From Bagarius yarrelli (Eukaryota > Chordata > Actinopteri > Siluriformes > Sisoridae), in contig VCAZ01000025.1 in assembly GCA_005784505.1 (NCBI GenBank), positions 2,604,501-2,668,500 on the forward strand: a stretch of DNA of 64,000 bases, read 5' to 3'. The notes under the pieces are model-generated. The model made no database searches. It had not been told where the DNA came from and saw only the letters and a list, made by a program, of their open reading frames with translations. Below, piece by piece: positions 1 to 12,385 of this stretch. The position numbers and the translations under genes were made by a program. Every line of letters begins with the position of its first letter. Within the stretch, counting starts at the first letter, position 1.

Positions 1-2665
1 CAATCCCTGACCATTCTGCTTGATTTATACCCACTGACTACCCCCAGCTGTTCAAATTGCCAGAGCCAAGACTAGGCATGCATAGCAAAATTGGCCAAAT
101 GCTATTAAGAGGGAATTCAAAACCAACCTCCATCCAACGGTGAAAGGACCATGCAGATGCCAAAGATGGCAATGTTTAAAATCAAGTTTGTGCTTCAGCA
201 GCAAGTGTTAAACCTTTGCAACAGAATGTTCCAAACCAATCAAACTAAATATAACACAGGCTTTAAAATATTACATTTCTTTTCAAGGCATTGAGGTATA
301 GATTTTCACTGTTAAATATTTTTACCAGTTACACAATGCATTATACACATACATAAAGTATAAATGCTAATATATTGAAAGTTTGTGTATGTATAGTCAT
401 ATTGTCAACTGTTGTATTGGTTTCAGTTTGTGTATGTGTAGTCAATTATTTATAGTATATAGTCAGATGGGTAGCTGTTGTATAGGTCTATAATTGAATT
501 TTAATACTTCTATTGTTGTATGCTTATACTTATGTTTATCTAGTATGGAGCACTATGGTCCTGCGAGACACAACATTTTGTCCCATTATATGTCCACACG
601 TAGCAGAATGACAAATAAACTTTGACTTGACTCGATTAGGGTTGAGCAATGCTTTCCGAATTTACTTTACAAGGTCTTATACGAGAAAACATAACCATAG
701 TATGTGTGGAAAACTATTACACACAGCTGCAATTGTGAATTCAAACGTGCCATGCTTTCTCTCAAAACTACGCTGATGTTTGTTGAAATTAAATAAAAAC
801 TTACTAATCTCACAGTTCTGTCACACATTTTGTTCTTTTGTGTAATCCAGACTGCTTATGTAATGTGTATATTTTTTGTATTTTCTTCAAAGGCATTTGG
901 GGTATAAAAAAAAAAAAGGATAATAGAATAAATAAGCTCGTCATGCTCATTACACTCACATATTGTGAAATACTCCCGTATTTCACATACACACACTCAA
1001 TCACTGCTAATAATATTTTACAGATGTGTCAGAGAAGCGACCTGAAAAATATCGAGAGTATAGAGACTAACTCAAGGGGGAGTCAGTCATAAACGGCGTG
1101 AGATAAAAGAGCTTCGACTGCAGCCTTTTTTCAACATCCCATCTCCTGGTGGTACTGTTATGCTCGATTTAAAATAATCCACTTTAAGATATTCGTTCTC
1201 AGTAAATGCGTGTGCTGCGGATGGCAAAAATTGCGCTTTAACTTTGTCTTTTTTTATAATTAGTGGCGGCTTTGAGACTATTTATACCAGCCACCCGTGG
1301 AGAGTAGAGTCTGCTCTGAATTACTCCGGAGAGAACAAACTGCCAGAAAGTGCCAGAACCAACAGCCAGCAAAAATAATTCACAGCTTCATTGTGTGACC
1401 ATTAAGGTCTTCAACTGAGGGGCTTCTGTTGCAAAATATTTTGTCAGGCCTTCAGTGAGAGATGAGCAGCACTGTCTGGCACTATGTGTCAGTTCAGGAC
1501 AATGACTCATTGTGCTTAAAGAGGGAGGGCAAGTGGGCTTTTGGGGTTCAGAGAAAAGGGAAAGTGGATATTACTCTTTGAACTTTTCCAGTTTGGGTCC
1601 ATGTCCAGGCCCAGTTCACTGTAAACAACCATGGATTATCCTCCACCTGGTGACCCGAACAAGGCTGTTGACAGTCCTCGTCCTCACCAAACCTCTGGCT
1701 TGGCTGCAGAAGCACATCTCCATTAAGCTAACAATCCTTTGCGAATTCGGTATTGAAATCATGTCCGTAGCTTCTGCTATAAAAGTTGCGCTGTACTGTG
1801 ATGTGCCATGACAAGTGGTTCGGTTAATAAACAAATACTAGATTTAATAATGATTCCATGGTTCATACAAGACAGACATATGTCTTAACAAGGCCTGTCT
1901 TGTTTGATATTCTTGGAAAACTCTGACCTACATTTATATCAAATTAACAGAGCTCTCTTGTTGCACTCACGCTGTTAGACTACCACAACCCTTGAGAAAA
2001 CAAACTATAACACTGTAACACAAGCCAAAATTTTAGTGGAGAGCAAGAGCCACGAATCCTAAAAATCCTGAAGTGCCTTCAATGGTTCATTGTCCAGCCG
2101 GAACAGCTTATGTAACAACACTTGTCTCTGGTTAGAAGTTCTCACATTTAATTTTACTATCATAAGTATAAAAAGTTCTCTGCATACAGACATCATTTTT
2201 TTAATTGACCCCTCGTTAATGCATGTTTCTATTCCAGTCAACATAACATTTCTTTTTCTTTTCAATTACAATAAATATTAACATTCTTTTTAAGTATTAA
2301 AATTATTTATGGGTGTAAACTTAAGGACAGTAAGAAAAACGTGGCCTACAGCAACTTTATAAAAGCATCCTGGCCAATAATCTGTTTCAGTTCTTACTCT
2401 GTTCGTTTTACTGTACAAATACAGTGATTGCTCAGTTTGAATCACATCCACATCCAAGTACAATAAGTGTTTACTTTCCCTCCTGTATTTTGATCGAACA
2501 GCCGACTTTAGTCGTACAAAAGCTATTTAAATGGGACAGCAAATATCTTCCGTGGGGATTTGTTTTTTTCATTAAAACACATTCTCTTTTGTGTTCTGGT
2601 AGTAAAACAACAGCTTGGACACTGAGCTGATACACTGTTCCAGACCGGTGAGGACAATCAGAGAA
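1..2665. other. Region downstream of chrdl2, no confirmed gene
   Basis: Contains a LINE-type 3' end (to about 635), then AT-rich sequence. At 1260-1832 there is a plus-strand stretch with a TATA-like box, a strong-context ATG and an AATAAA, described under findings. No homolog was recognised. The part from 1850 to 2665 probably includes the chrdl2 3' UTR. Confidence 0.5.
480..635 (+). mobile_element. LINE-type 3' end fragment
   Basis: GGTCCTGCGAGACACAACATT then a GTCCCATTATATG core and a terminal ACAAATAAACTTTGACTTGAC resemble the 3' ends of teleost L2/CR1-like LINEs, which close with ATGACAATAAAGTTGACTTGA-type tails. Compare 8400-8580. Confidence 0.5.
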
Positions 2666-5600
2666 CTAAGATGTGCAAAGAACGTCCAGCTGATCAGGAT
2701 TTAAGTACCTCACTACCTCCTTAATGCCGTTTTCACATGTCCTGTTCCTACTAAAGTCTTTCTCCTTATCTTCTTCCTCTTTAAACTTTCGCCAAGTGTC
2801 TACGAGAAAAAATATACAAACACTATAACATCCTTTTGTGTGTTACGAAGCTAAAAAGTAACTAGTAAACATTACAGTGCATACTTCAATACAGAAAAAT
2901 CAGGTAGCAAAGGATTGAGATGAAGCAGACGTACAATTTCCAGGCTGTACTTGGTCGTTTGAAGATATTAGTAATTTTACATAGTATTTTATACCAATTA
3001 CCCAAACTGCTTTAACAGTTAAAACATATCGAACAAAATTACTAGTATTGAAAACACCCATAAAGAAACATCTTAATTACTTACTGTTTTAATGCTATTA
3101 AAAAAAAGGTCCCATAGATGATTTTTCATTTTTCTTTCATTATTTATTATTTAACTTAATTTTTTAATGGAATGGAAAACTCACCCTCATCTAATGTCGT
3201 CAGCAGAACATAATTCTCTGGATGCTCTATAAGGTCCTTCTTTTGAACATCTCCAGTTTCCATCATATGCAGTACACCTAAAAAAATGTCACGAATGACT
3301 CTTAAATAAGTCAAAAAGTTCCCCCCGGTCAATAAGTCCTGTTTAATTTACTTTATTACTATTTCATTATAGCTGGAAGGCTAATGTAGCTAATTAATAG
3401 TCTATAACCTTGTTTACACTTAGCCTTTACATAAATAATTAAAAAAAATAACAGTATTATATTTGAATGGAGACTATCCACACATATAACAGTATAAATT
3501 TAACATCTCATCTTTTGAAATATGCTGTTTTAAAACAATTACACACTAATAAGGAGCAAATTTGAGTAGTAAATGTTACTACACAGCAAGTCGATTTCAG
3601 TGAATGGAGATTCATATTAAAATGTCAGAATACAGATGAACAAAAAAACACAAGACATGACTAAAAAGATACTTAGTCTGACTTGTAGGTATAAAAAACA
3701 GCTGTGCTATAAAAACAGCTGTGACACTGTGATGCGTCGTATTCTGACAACTTTCTATTATAGCCAGTAGGGCTGTGTAGAATTATTGATAAAATATACC
3801 TATCGCAAATAATTTTTTTTTTTTATGATGTATCGATTTGCTGACCTTTGTTACCAATAATTAAACTGATTTAGATTTACATTAACATTCAATTAAAACT
3901 TTCAGTGCGTATAAAGACACTCTGTAAAATTCAACTGATTAAATGATAGATAACTAATATTCTTGCTTGGGCTAGACGGACCGACAGACAGACAGACAGA
4001 CAGACTGATACAGAGTCGGAATTGTTTCTGACAGGGGAGCTGGTGATGATGGATTTTTAGAAGCAACAGGTGACTGTTGCTGTTGCCACTAACAGGTTTT
4101 TCTAAAGGCACCAAAAATCGATGCATTGCACTTGAAAGCAAATATTTCCACATTTTATGAAATGTACGACTGTTTGATTTTGTGTTGATTTGTCGGGGCT
4201 TTCTACACCCCTTGCTTAAACTTCTCAACACAAAGTCCACCTCAGACTTTTATTAAATCACAAATCGTACAAAAGAAAAGAAAAACTTATTTGTATATCG
4301 CTGTCTTTAACAAATTTTGATTGGGTGGGCAAGACAAGACGTTTGGATGGGCTCAGCCCACCCCTGTCCATGCATGGAGCCAGCTCTGACCTCAGCTCAG
4401 AAAAATAACTTCATTTTCTGTCTAATATCAATCCCACCACATGACAAATTCCATATTAACCAGATAGTGGATGGTTTTTACCTCAGAGATTTTAATGTTA
4501 TGGCCGATTGTTGTATTTAACTACAACATCTAGGCTGCCTAATACTTTGCTGTAATCCTGCCTTTAATCTCTGAAGTGGAATGATACCAAATGTACATCA
4601 TGGCTGACTGCACAACATAGAGCATTTAGCTACAGGCTTCTCGTAAAAGTATTATGTATTCATATTCTTTACCATCTACTGTTTTCCATACTTGCACTTC
4701 AACCTCTGTGGTTCCTTGTCTTTTAATGGCGATTGTTCGCACCGTATCTTCCTTACGACCAGCAGATTCGACTTTATACACCAGAAGACTGTTATTATCC
4801 TGGACTGGATAACATTCTGTTTTATTGTTCTCCATCTTACTCTCTGTTAGACATTAATTAAAAAAAAAAACAATACAAAGAAATGTCATTGTGTAAAACA
4901 CATATATTGAAAAAATACTGGACAATAAACTCAAGGTTTAGTATTATACCTGCGCAAATTTTGCAGCATTTCCCTTCTATCTTTATTGGGTGTTTGCATG
5001 GGTACTGGTTGGGGCAGGTGAGACGTCTGCATTCCTGAAGACCATCTCTGCAGGTGCACAAGATGCAGTCCAGAACTTTTCCGAGCACAGGGTGCCAAAC
5101 CTCACCGTCTGAGTAGGTCTTCCCACTGTACATGCAAGCTTAGACAAACAACTGTAAGAAAGTATTGGCTCCAAGAAGTTTTCGGCTGCTATACGCGCTG
5201 ACGTTTATATTTTTGCATGTTCGTTTATAAATATTATTAAAAAGACCTAGTTGATTTGTTGCAGGGTTTTTTTAAGCAGGGCAGTGATTAGGTTTTGTAC
5301 ACATACCAGAAACAGTTGATTCCCTAGCCGTGTCTGGTGTTTAGTGGATAATATGGATAAAATTGGACTGCCAATTGGAAGATTGGGGTTCTATTCCCAG
5401 CACCACCAAGTTACCACTGCTGGGCCCATGAGCAAGGCCCTCAACCCCAATTGCTCAGTTGTATAAAAGAGATAAATGTAAGTCACTCTGGATTAGGGGC
5501 AACTGTCAAATGCCATAAAATGTAAAATATCCATATGTTTACTTATAAGTCTGACTTCTGGCAAGGTTTCGTTTTTATTCGTCCTCATCATTTAACATTA

Positions 5601-7788
5601 AATAAATCTAGCAACCTGGCTAAAACCAACTAAGCAACAACCATGTCCACACTTCCAATTATAATGTCGGGCTCTTGAATTAATTTAGCTACAGATCTTG
5701 AAGCGCTCACCTCTCTGGTTTTTGCGCTGTAAAAGGATCTTCACTGTGGTATCAGATGCTCCTTTAAGGTGCAGCGTTTGTAGATTAAGGCCTCTTGATG
5801 GGCCTCTAAGAGCGGCCGGTGTGACGCGTGTGGCTCGGTTCTTCACCTGCCCTCCAGTGCAATGATCCACAGAATGCCGCTTTGGATGAAGCAGAAAAGA
5901 GAGTCGATGTTGGAGCTTCGTTAATGATTTGTAGTAGCTAACTTTCTCTTTAAAACTGAAGCTAATTTAACTGAATGTGCTTAAAAATATACAAACGATT
6001 TCAATCATCGAAATTACAAACAAATAGGTTAAATATTTAAATCTTTATCTTATAAAGATTCTTTTATTTAGATTTATTTACAGTCCTTCCTTCCTTCCTT
6101 TCCTCTTTTCTTCCTTCCTTCCCTCTCTTCCTCCCTTCGTACTTTCCTTGTTTCCTTCCATGGCTTCCTCCCAACCCTCCTTCCTTCCTTCTCTCCCTCC
6201 CTCTCTTCTTCCTTCCTATTTTCCTTCCTTTCTCACAACCATCTTTCCTTCTTTCCCTTCTTCCCTCCCAAATCATTCATGAGAGAAAAGTATGAAAGGA
6301 AAGTATTCACCACTGTAAAATGCTGAATCGGTTTGTTGTGACTGCTTTTTATCATGACAACCAAATTAGAGGGACAATCAACAGTTGATTGGGGACTGAA
6401 GAGAAACAGATTTTACAGCCACACTGGCTCTTTGTGCGTTAAGCCTGGACATCCCTGCTTTACTGTATAATAATTGCAAAGGTGATTATTTATTGAATAA
6501 TCAAGCATGTGTTATGTTAAATGCATTATAAAAAAGTACTAATGCACTATTAGAAAACAACAAAAATACAGACCACTCCTCGGTTCAGCTGCTCTCCTTC
6601 ATCGTCATATGAATTGTCAGCTGGACCTTCTGCTCATGTCAGAGAAAAAGAGTCACATTCCCTACTTAAACATGCTTAAAAACGGCAAATACTAAACTAA
6701 TTCATGATCAATAAATATATCATATCTACACACAAGACACTTATTCATTGTTCTAATTGTTAATAAAAAATATAGTACTTCTGTACATAGGAAAGTAATG
6801 AGAAAGGTAATGTACATAAATGGACAATAATAGGTAACGACTTCTTACAGATTTTAGCTGAATGGTGTTGTTATTTATTTAACAAAGAGTAACATTATCA
6901 TTGATTTAGTAAAGCCGTCTCTGTAAGGTCGAAAGGCAGGAGGGGTACACCCTCGACAGGTGGCCAGTCCAGCACACACACTCACACTTACCCTCTCACC
7001 TATGACAAATTTAGAATCACCAATCAATCTAACATACATGTTTTTGGACTGTGGGAGAAAACCGGAGAACCCGGAGTAAATCCACACAAGCACGCGAAAA
7101 CATGCAAACTCAACACAGAAAGGCCCCTGCCCGGGAATCAAACCTAGGTCTTCCTGCTGTGGGTACCAGTGCTAACCGCTAAGCCACCATGCTGCCTAAA
7201 TGGAAATGATTAAACTAAATATAAGCTTTTTGATGATCACCTTTGCAAACAAAGCAGCATGTATCTGGAACAGAGATGGGTGATGAGCATGTGATGGGCT
7301 GACAGGTTTTCAGTGCACAAAAGATATTTCCAGCCTTGAAAGCAAAAAAAACAAAAAAAAAACAGGTGACAATGCAGACACTTAAAATGTAATTAATTTA
7401 ATCTCTATCTTATCCTATGCAATCTGGACATCAGTATGATGAATCCTTTCTGCATAAAGAAAGAAAAAACAATTTCACGTTTGATCTAGCAAATATCTAG
7501 AATACTAAAACCTCAGTAGGAGCTACCAGCGTAGATCCTGATACCTTATCATTTCTATTGAAAAACTTTCACAGGGAGTTATATTATGAATACTGTTGTT
7601 TCTGTGATTTTTATAAGGATATTTCAACATTTATAAACTGAACCTCGTGTTTATGCATTGGTACAGTCAGAATCTCAGGCTGTTACTGTAAGTCTCCTAC
7701 ATAGTCTCCAAGACAGACAACAGTAAACTATGTGGTTTCTTAGTAATATAATAAGCTGCATTTTTTGTTTTATTAAATTAAACAGAAA

Positions 7789-7826
<38 letters not shown>

Positions 7827-9575
7827 AATACATAGCGAGCCAGCTAACAGAATACTTTTAATGTTTATAGTTTTCAGAATTAAATTGATTACAGGAAGAA
7901 GTGTTTTGCTGCAGATGTCACAAAGCTTTAAACTTTTATTTTTATTAATACAAAAATAATATAAATTTTCTTTACTTTTAGATAAACTAAAAAATATATT
8001 GCTGAAGAATAAAACTGTGAGGTAGGACTGCACAATATATCGCAGTGTGTGGATCTCCTATAGTTACATTACAGAATGTGTGATGTGGAGGGGTGATTTG
8101 TGATTAAATGCAAAGTTTATTAATAGAGTGAAAGTTTATCATTTGCACATTGTTTTAAGATCTGTCACTGTGTAAACATTTCAAGCAAGTTTTAAGCATT
8201 CAGGCGCAAAAAACAGTCACTTTCATAGCTTTACCAAAGATTAATTGCACTTACTTTATACAGTGAAGACCCTACAGTGTAATTTTACCTTTAATTATTC
8301 CATTTCTGTATCTGAATCTCCAGAAAAAACATTAAACACAGTTTATTTCATTTGCATCTTTATTCTATTGTATTTATCTATGCTTATCCTGCACTGTCTG
8401 CACTAGGTTGCACACATGCACTTTATGTCTATTCTGTTTAGTGGCTCTTTGTTGTTTTGTATAATTCTATGTTTTGTGTAGCACCAGGGGGTCCTGGAGA
8501 AATGTTATCTCATTTCACTGTGTACTGCATTCTGCTATATATGGTTGAAATGACAATAAAGCTCCTTGAACTTGACCTTATCGCTAGTACAGTATCTTTT
8601 TGTAGACACACTAAAATGTTTTTATATTGAAGGCAAACTAAATATCGCAATGTCCGATTTTTACCAATATCATGGAGCCCTAGTGCAAGGTACAGTTATA
8701 GAAAAAATATTTAACATCAGGGTAATCACAGCCTTATCAATATTTGTTTTTCTAAAAAAACAGCATAGTATGTACTGTTCTTCGTACATCAAAAACTTGA
8801 AAAATATGGACTTCAACAAAACTAACAAAAAAAATAATACCACAGAATCTTATGTAAAAAGCTAATAGTACATAACTGCAGCTGGCACACAAATAAAAAT
8901 CTGTTTCTTTTTTCAAAATATAAAAGTAAAAGCAAGAAAGCAACGCAAAACATGCCATCACTCACAGAGCAGGAGCACATAACACACTGGTTGGACTGCC
9001 GGGATGGGAACAGATTGTGATTAGTGAACGTCTCGCCTGTTTGGTACGTGGTTCCATTGAAGCGACACGTTTTAACGGGAGCCCTTAAACCTGCGGGGGA
9101 CCTCTGCTCATCTGTGCATATACAGCAATACACAAACAATATACATAAAACGGAAGAACTCTATGTAACTGCTGCTTATTAATAATCAGATCAGAGTTGC
9201 AGCATTTAAACACACAGTGCTAAAACTCAAAGCATTCCATAAATTATAATAATGAGTGTATATAGTCAACACTGAACCATGAAATGACAGAGACATCGGA
9301 GACATATAAATTTAACCATGTCACATAAAAAAATTAAATAACAGCAATCACACAACTCCTAATGGCATCTAATAGTGACAGAACATGAAGAAAATCTCAC
9401 TATTCAATCAGCACAGCTTTCCTAAAAACAGTCAGGTTAGAAAGATAAAAAATATAAGAATTTTCATTATTTCTGATCATCTGTCGATACATAATAAATC
9501 AGTAGATAGATAGATAGATAGATAGAAAAAGAGAGATAGATCAGACAGTCTGTCTGATTGAATAAGATAATGCAT

Positions 9576-9606
<31 letters not shown>

Positions 9607-9720
9607 GTCTGTCTGTCTGTCTGTCTGTCCACCTCTCTGTCCATCTGATTAAAGATAGTTAACAAGTATTATAAATAGAACAAATTAACAATAGTGTGTG
9701 TGTGTTTGTGTGTGTGTGTT

Positions 9721-9761
<41 letters not shown>

Positions 9762-9918
9762 CTGCACAGCGTGGACAGCACTGCTGTGAGTCAGTCACTG
9801 TTTTGTCACAACGCAGAGTTGGGCATTTGATGGAGTTACATTTCACATGGCCAGACTTGGAAGGTGAATGATGCACAAGAGTCAGGCAGAAATAATAGGA
9901 AACAAAACTTTTCTCCTT

Positions 9919-9993
<75 letters not shown>

Positions 9994-11005
9994 TACATAC
10001 ATTTAATAATTACGACTGTGTCTAATTCTGAGTGCACTACATAACTTACTTCAGTACAAGCACAACGCATGCAGAACATGAACCCAAACGGCTCTAGATA
10101 AGGATGCCAGCTGTCTCCTGGGCTGTAGGTTTTCTCCTTAAACTTACAAAACACTACAAATAAAAAAATACAAGAGAAAAAGCTTAGATATAACGATGCA
10201 GTTTACACTGAGGACTTATCACTAAGGATTACATCATCGGCTTCATTAGACTGACCAGAATAAAAATAAAAAGGAAAAGCAGAGATTTTCCTCCCCCCCT
10301 TAATTATTTTTTTTTTAGTATTTTTAAACATACAAACAAGCAAAAAAACAGTAACTGACAACATTTATATAGTTGTGAACAATAGATAAGATAGTATGCC
10401 AGGAAAATCATTCAACCAGGGCTACTAATTAACTTAATCATTAAACTCTAAAAGAAAAAGTGCTAAAAGTAAATAAATAAATAAAATTATAGGAAAGCAC
10501 AAATATTATACTTTGTACACAACAAAAGGGATTTTGAAGGTTTTAGATTGATGGTATCTTTGCTAAACCCACCAAAAAAGAGATTTCATAGACAAAAATT
10601 CCTTGCATTTTTGGCTAGAAAAATAACTAGATTTATTAGTAAATATTGCTCATTTAGATTTTCATAATACATTTATACATCCTTAAAACCCAGAGAAAAA
10701 AGGTGTGTAACAACGCAACAGCACGTACAAACAGACAAAAACTCTCCCCAAAGAAGCGCAACAAATCCGACAGTTTCAGCAGGTGACAAACGGCGCCTTA
10801 TGACGTCAGTAAAACAGCTATAATATCATGACGGTCTGACCTGTAACGCTTCAGCTTTGATGTTATACAAGAAGCCCATCGAGAGGAACATCTCAAACCT
10901 TCTCCTTGTTTCACACTCACCCTTTCGGCTTTGTGTTGCTTCTGTCTCACACCACACAAACCAGCGTATAGCGGCTAAAACCAACACGCGCTTCAAGCAG
11001 CACAT
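2666..11005 (-). CDS. chrdl2: Chordin-like protein 2 (BMP antagonist), 11 coding exons
   Basis: Family role: a secreted extracellular protein that binds BMP/TGF-beta ligands through von Willebrand factor C (VWC) modules and blunts signalling. Coding exons, high to low coordinate: 10921-11005, 10050-10153, 9762-9855, 8966-9111, 7241-7334, 6574-6629, 5711-5879, 4950-5138, 4673-4843, 3185-3277, 2666-2799. All phases agree and the sum is 1335 nt (444 residues plus stop); human CHRDL2 is about 430. Exon 1 encodes a hydrophobic signal peptide. VWC1 is about residues 31-93 (WHPYLEP, then CCPRC), VWC2 about 105-174 (LFPSRQSNQCVMCSC, then CCFVC), VWC3 about 250-312 (GKTYSDGEVWHP, CILCTC, GKCCKIC). Between VWC2 and VWC3 is an acidic linker (exon 6) followed by the family motif around TTVKILL. 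C-terminal exons match CHRDL2 around EVEVQVWKTVDG. CHRDL1 is the alternative; the WHPYLEP and LFPSR wording and the XRRA1/NEU3 neighbours favour CHRDL2. Introns hold SINEs and microsatellites. Confidence 0.93.
3965..4008. repeat. GACA microsatellite
   Basis: Short run of CAGA units in a chrdl2 intron. Confidence 0.8.
5328..5525 (+). mobile_element. SINE (type 1), plus orientation
   Basis: Diverged copy with GGGTTCTATTCCCAGCACC, TGAGCAAGGCCCTCAACCCC and GTAAGTCACTCTGGATTAGG, in a chrdl2 intron. Confidence 0.8.
6080..6262. repeat. Polypyrimidine (CCTT)n tract
   Basis: About 180 bases almost entirely C and T on the plus strand (G and A on the chrdl2 coding strand), built from CCTT and CTCCC units with only a few purine interruptions. 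Confidence 0.85.
6908..7197 (-). mobile_element. SINE-like repeat (type 3), minus orientation
   Basis: Carries GGGTACACCCTCGACAGGTG, TTTGGACTGTGGGAGAAAAC and a tRNA-like end GCTAACCGCTAAGCCACC in reverse. The GGGAATCAAACC block is the B-box complement. Related copies are at 47157-47395 and 61262-61458. Confidence 0.75.
7786..7827. repeat. GA microsatellite
   Basis: (GA)n with a few interruptions, in a chrdl2 intron. Confidence 0.9.
8260..8580 (+). mobile_element. LINE-type 3' end fragment in a chrdl2 intron
   Basis: Ends with GAAATGACAATAAAGCTCCT and TGAACTTGACC, and has CCAGGGGGTCCTGGAGAAATG upstream, a typical non-LTR 3' end. Bases 8260-8400 are similar to 44695-44840. Confidence 0.6.
9501..9630. 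repeat. Inverted tetranucleotide repeats
   Basis: A (TAGA)n run at 9503-9526 is followed by a (TCTA)n run at 9577-9605 and (TGTC)n to 9630. The first two can pair with each other. A smaller palindrome, TCAGACAGTCTGTCTGA, lies between them. Confidence 0.85.
9694..9759. repeat. TG repeat touching the chrdl2 exon 3 donor
   Basis: (TG)n on the plus strand. On the chrdl2 strand the intron therefore begins GTACACACAC, with the CA run starting at the donor itself. Confidence 0.95.
9921..9989. repeat. CA repeat upstream of chrdl2 exon 3
   Basis: (CA)n of about 70 bases on the plus strand, so (UG)n in the chrdl2 pre-mRNA, 65 bases upstream of the exon 3 acceptor. Confidence 0.95.
10801..10808. promoter_or_regulatory. 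Palindromic CRE-like site in chrdl2 intron 1
   Basis: A perfect TGACGTCA palindrome lies about 110 bases into the first intron of chrdl2, close to the promoter. This is the consensus for CREB/ATF factors. Use in vivo is unknown, and a single 8-mer can occur by chance. Confidence 0.3.
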
Positions 11006-11120
11006 TATTTCTCAACTAATTCCACTTAAATAAATTCCACCCAACTTTTTTTTCTCTTGTTTAAGTAACTGCGACAGCAGCGACTACCAGACAGACTGCA
11101 GAGGTCCGACAACGCTGGCA

Positions 11121-11135
11121 GGGTTTATAGAAAAG
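11121..11135 (-). promoter_or_regulatory. Probable TATA-type core promoter of chrdl2
   Basis: On the minus strand the sequence TCTATAAACCC lies about 120 bases upstream of the chrdl2 start codon (11005). A start of transcription near 11095 would give a 5' UTR of about 90 bases. The match and spacing are seen; the function is inferred. Confidence 0.45.
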
Positions 11136-11494
11136 CGCCCCCTACAGGAACACAAGTACTGCGCGAAAAAAGGTAGATATGTTGTAATTCTTATTTATAT
11201 ACAATAATACAGTTATTAATGCAATAAATGCATCACAAACATTACAAACAATCTGTTTTGTGTATTTTATTTGTGTATTAAAAATATATTTCATATGTTT
11301 ATACTAAATCTTATACTGTGTATTCATCTATAGTTTCTGTATATTCATAGAACTTTCTGTATATTTATTCTGCATATTCATATATATTATCTGTAAATTT
11401 ATATTTATTCTGTACATTCATTGATATATTCTTTGCACAAACCCCAACTTTTGCTCATTTACATACTTATATGTATAAATGTATACTTATATAT

Positions 11495-11797
11495 GTGTTA
11501 AAATGGCCCAGTCAAAGTCCAGACCTAAATTCCATCTGTGGCAAGATCTGAAAATTGCTGTTCACAGACGCTTCCCATCCAATCTGGTGGAGACATACCC
11601 CAAAAGACTTGCATAAGACTTTTATTTGCTTGAAACCGTATATCACATACGTTCCATTTTATTTGCTAAATATTTGCTACTTTGTGTTGGTCAAACACAT
11701 AAAATCGCAATAAAATACATTTAAGTTTGCGATTGTAAAATAACAGAATGTGGAAAAAAGTTCAAGGGGTATAACTACTTTTTCAAGGCACTGTAAT
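11495..11797 (+). mobile_element. Tc1-like transposon 3' fragment
   Basis: Around 11502-11580 the plus strand encodes WPSQSPDLNS and then, after a frameshift, HLWQDLKIAVHRRFPSN, the C-terminal catalytic block of Tc1-like transposases. The right end TTTTTCAAGGCACTGTA resembles the terminal inverted repeat of these elements. The 5' part is missing and the frame is broken, so it is dead. Confidence 0.8.
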
Positions 11798-12385
11798 AAA
11801 GCCAAAAGTCTATGAATAAAAACCTAAATTTGCTAGTTCTAAAACCAGTTGGAAATGATATAGGAAACATTTGTTGATTGAAACTTACATTTGATGTTGT
11901 GAAAAATAGGGATTTTTTGGAACAAAGTCCTGCGAGCACTTACAGCTATAAACAGTCCTTAAACAGTCTCCTTCCCTCTGACAAAAATCAATAAACCACA
12001 GAAAAAAGCATTTCATTTTGATAAATATTCTGTGTCAGAAAATGTTTCGTTACTTTCTTATGGAGGAAAATGTCAAGATGTCACAAAGCACTGACACCAG
12101 TGTCCCCTGTCAGATGTTTAATTAATGTCTCTTCACAAAAACATCACACTATCAACAATTACATGCGTTTTAAAATGTATGAAATTCATTCATTATAGAC
12201 GTTGTGCAGTTACCAAAAGACACAAATAAAATACAATAAAAACATTACATTATTGACGCCTTGCATTTATTATAATCAAGATTTTAACAATTGTCGAAGT
12301 TAACTGACCAACACAATAAACACAAAAAACAAATACATTGTTTAACAAACTCTGATTGAGGTTTTTTTGGTAATAAAATTGCTTT

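Larger units (their letters stand above)
11006..12385. other. Intergenic region between chrdl2 5' end and xrra1 3' end
   Basis: Contains the chrdl2 promoter and leader at the left, AT-rich filler, a Tc1-like fragment at 11495-11797 and then AT-rich sequence that probably includes the xrra1 3' UTR. No gene is seen. Confidence 0.6.

Noticed and set aside
6064..6276. Charged 70-codon frame (GRRERRKDG) on the minus strand
   Set aside because: Translation of the polypyrimidine tract in a chrdl2 intron.
9685..10002. Open frame of 105 codons on the minus strand with VCVCV and THTHT runs
   Set aside because: Only the middle is real (chrdl2 exon 3); the rest is translation of the flanking CA/TG microsatellites.
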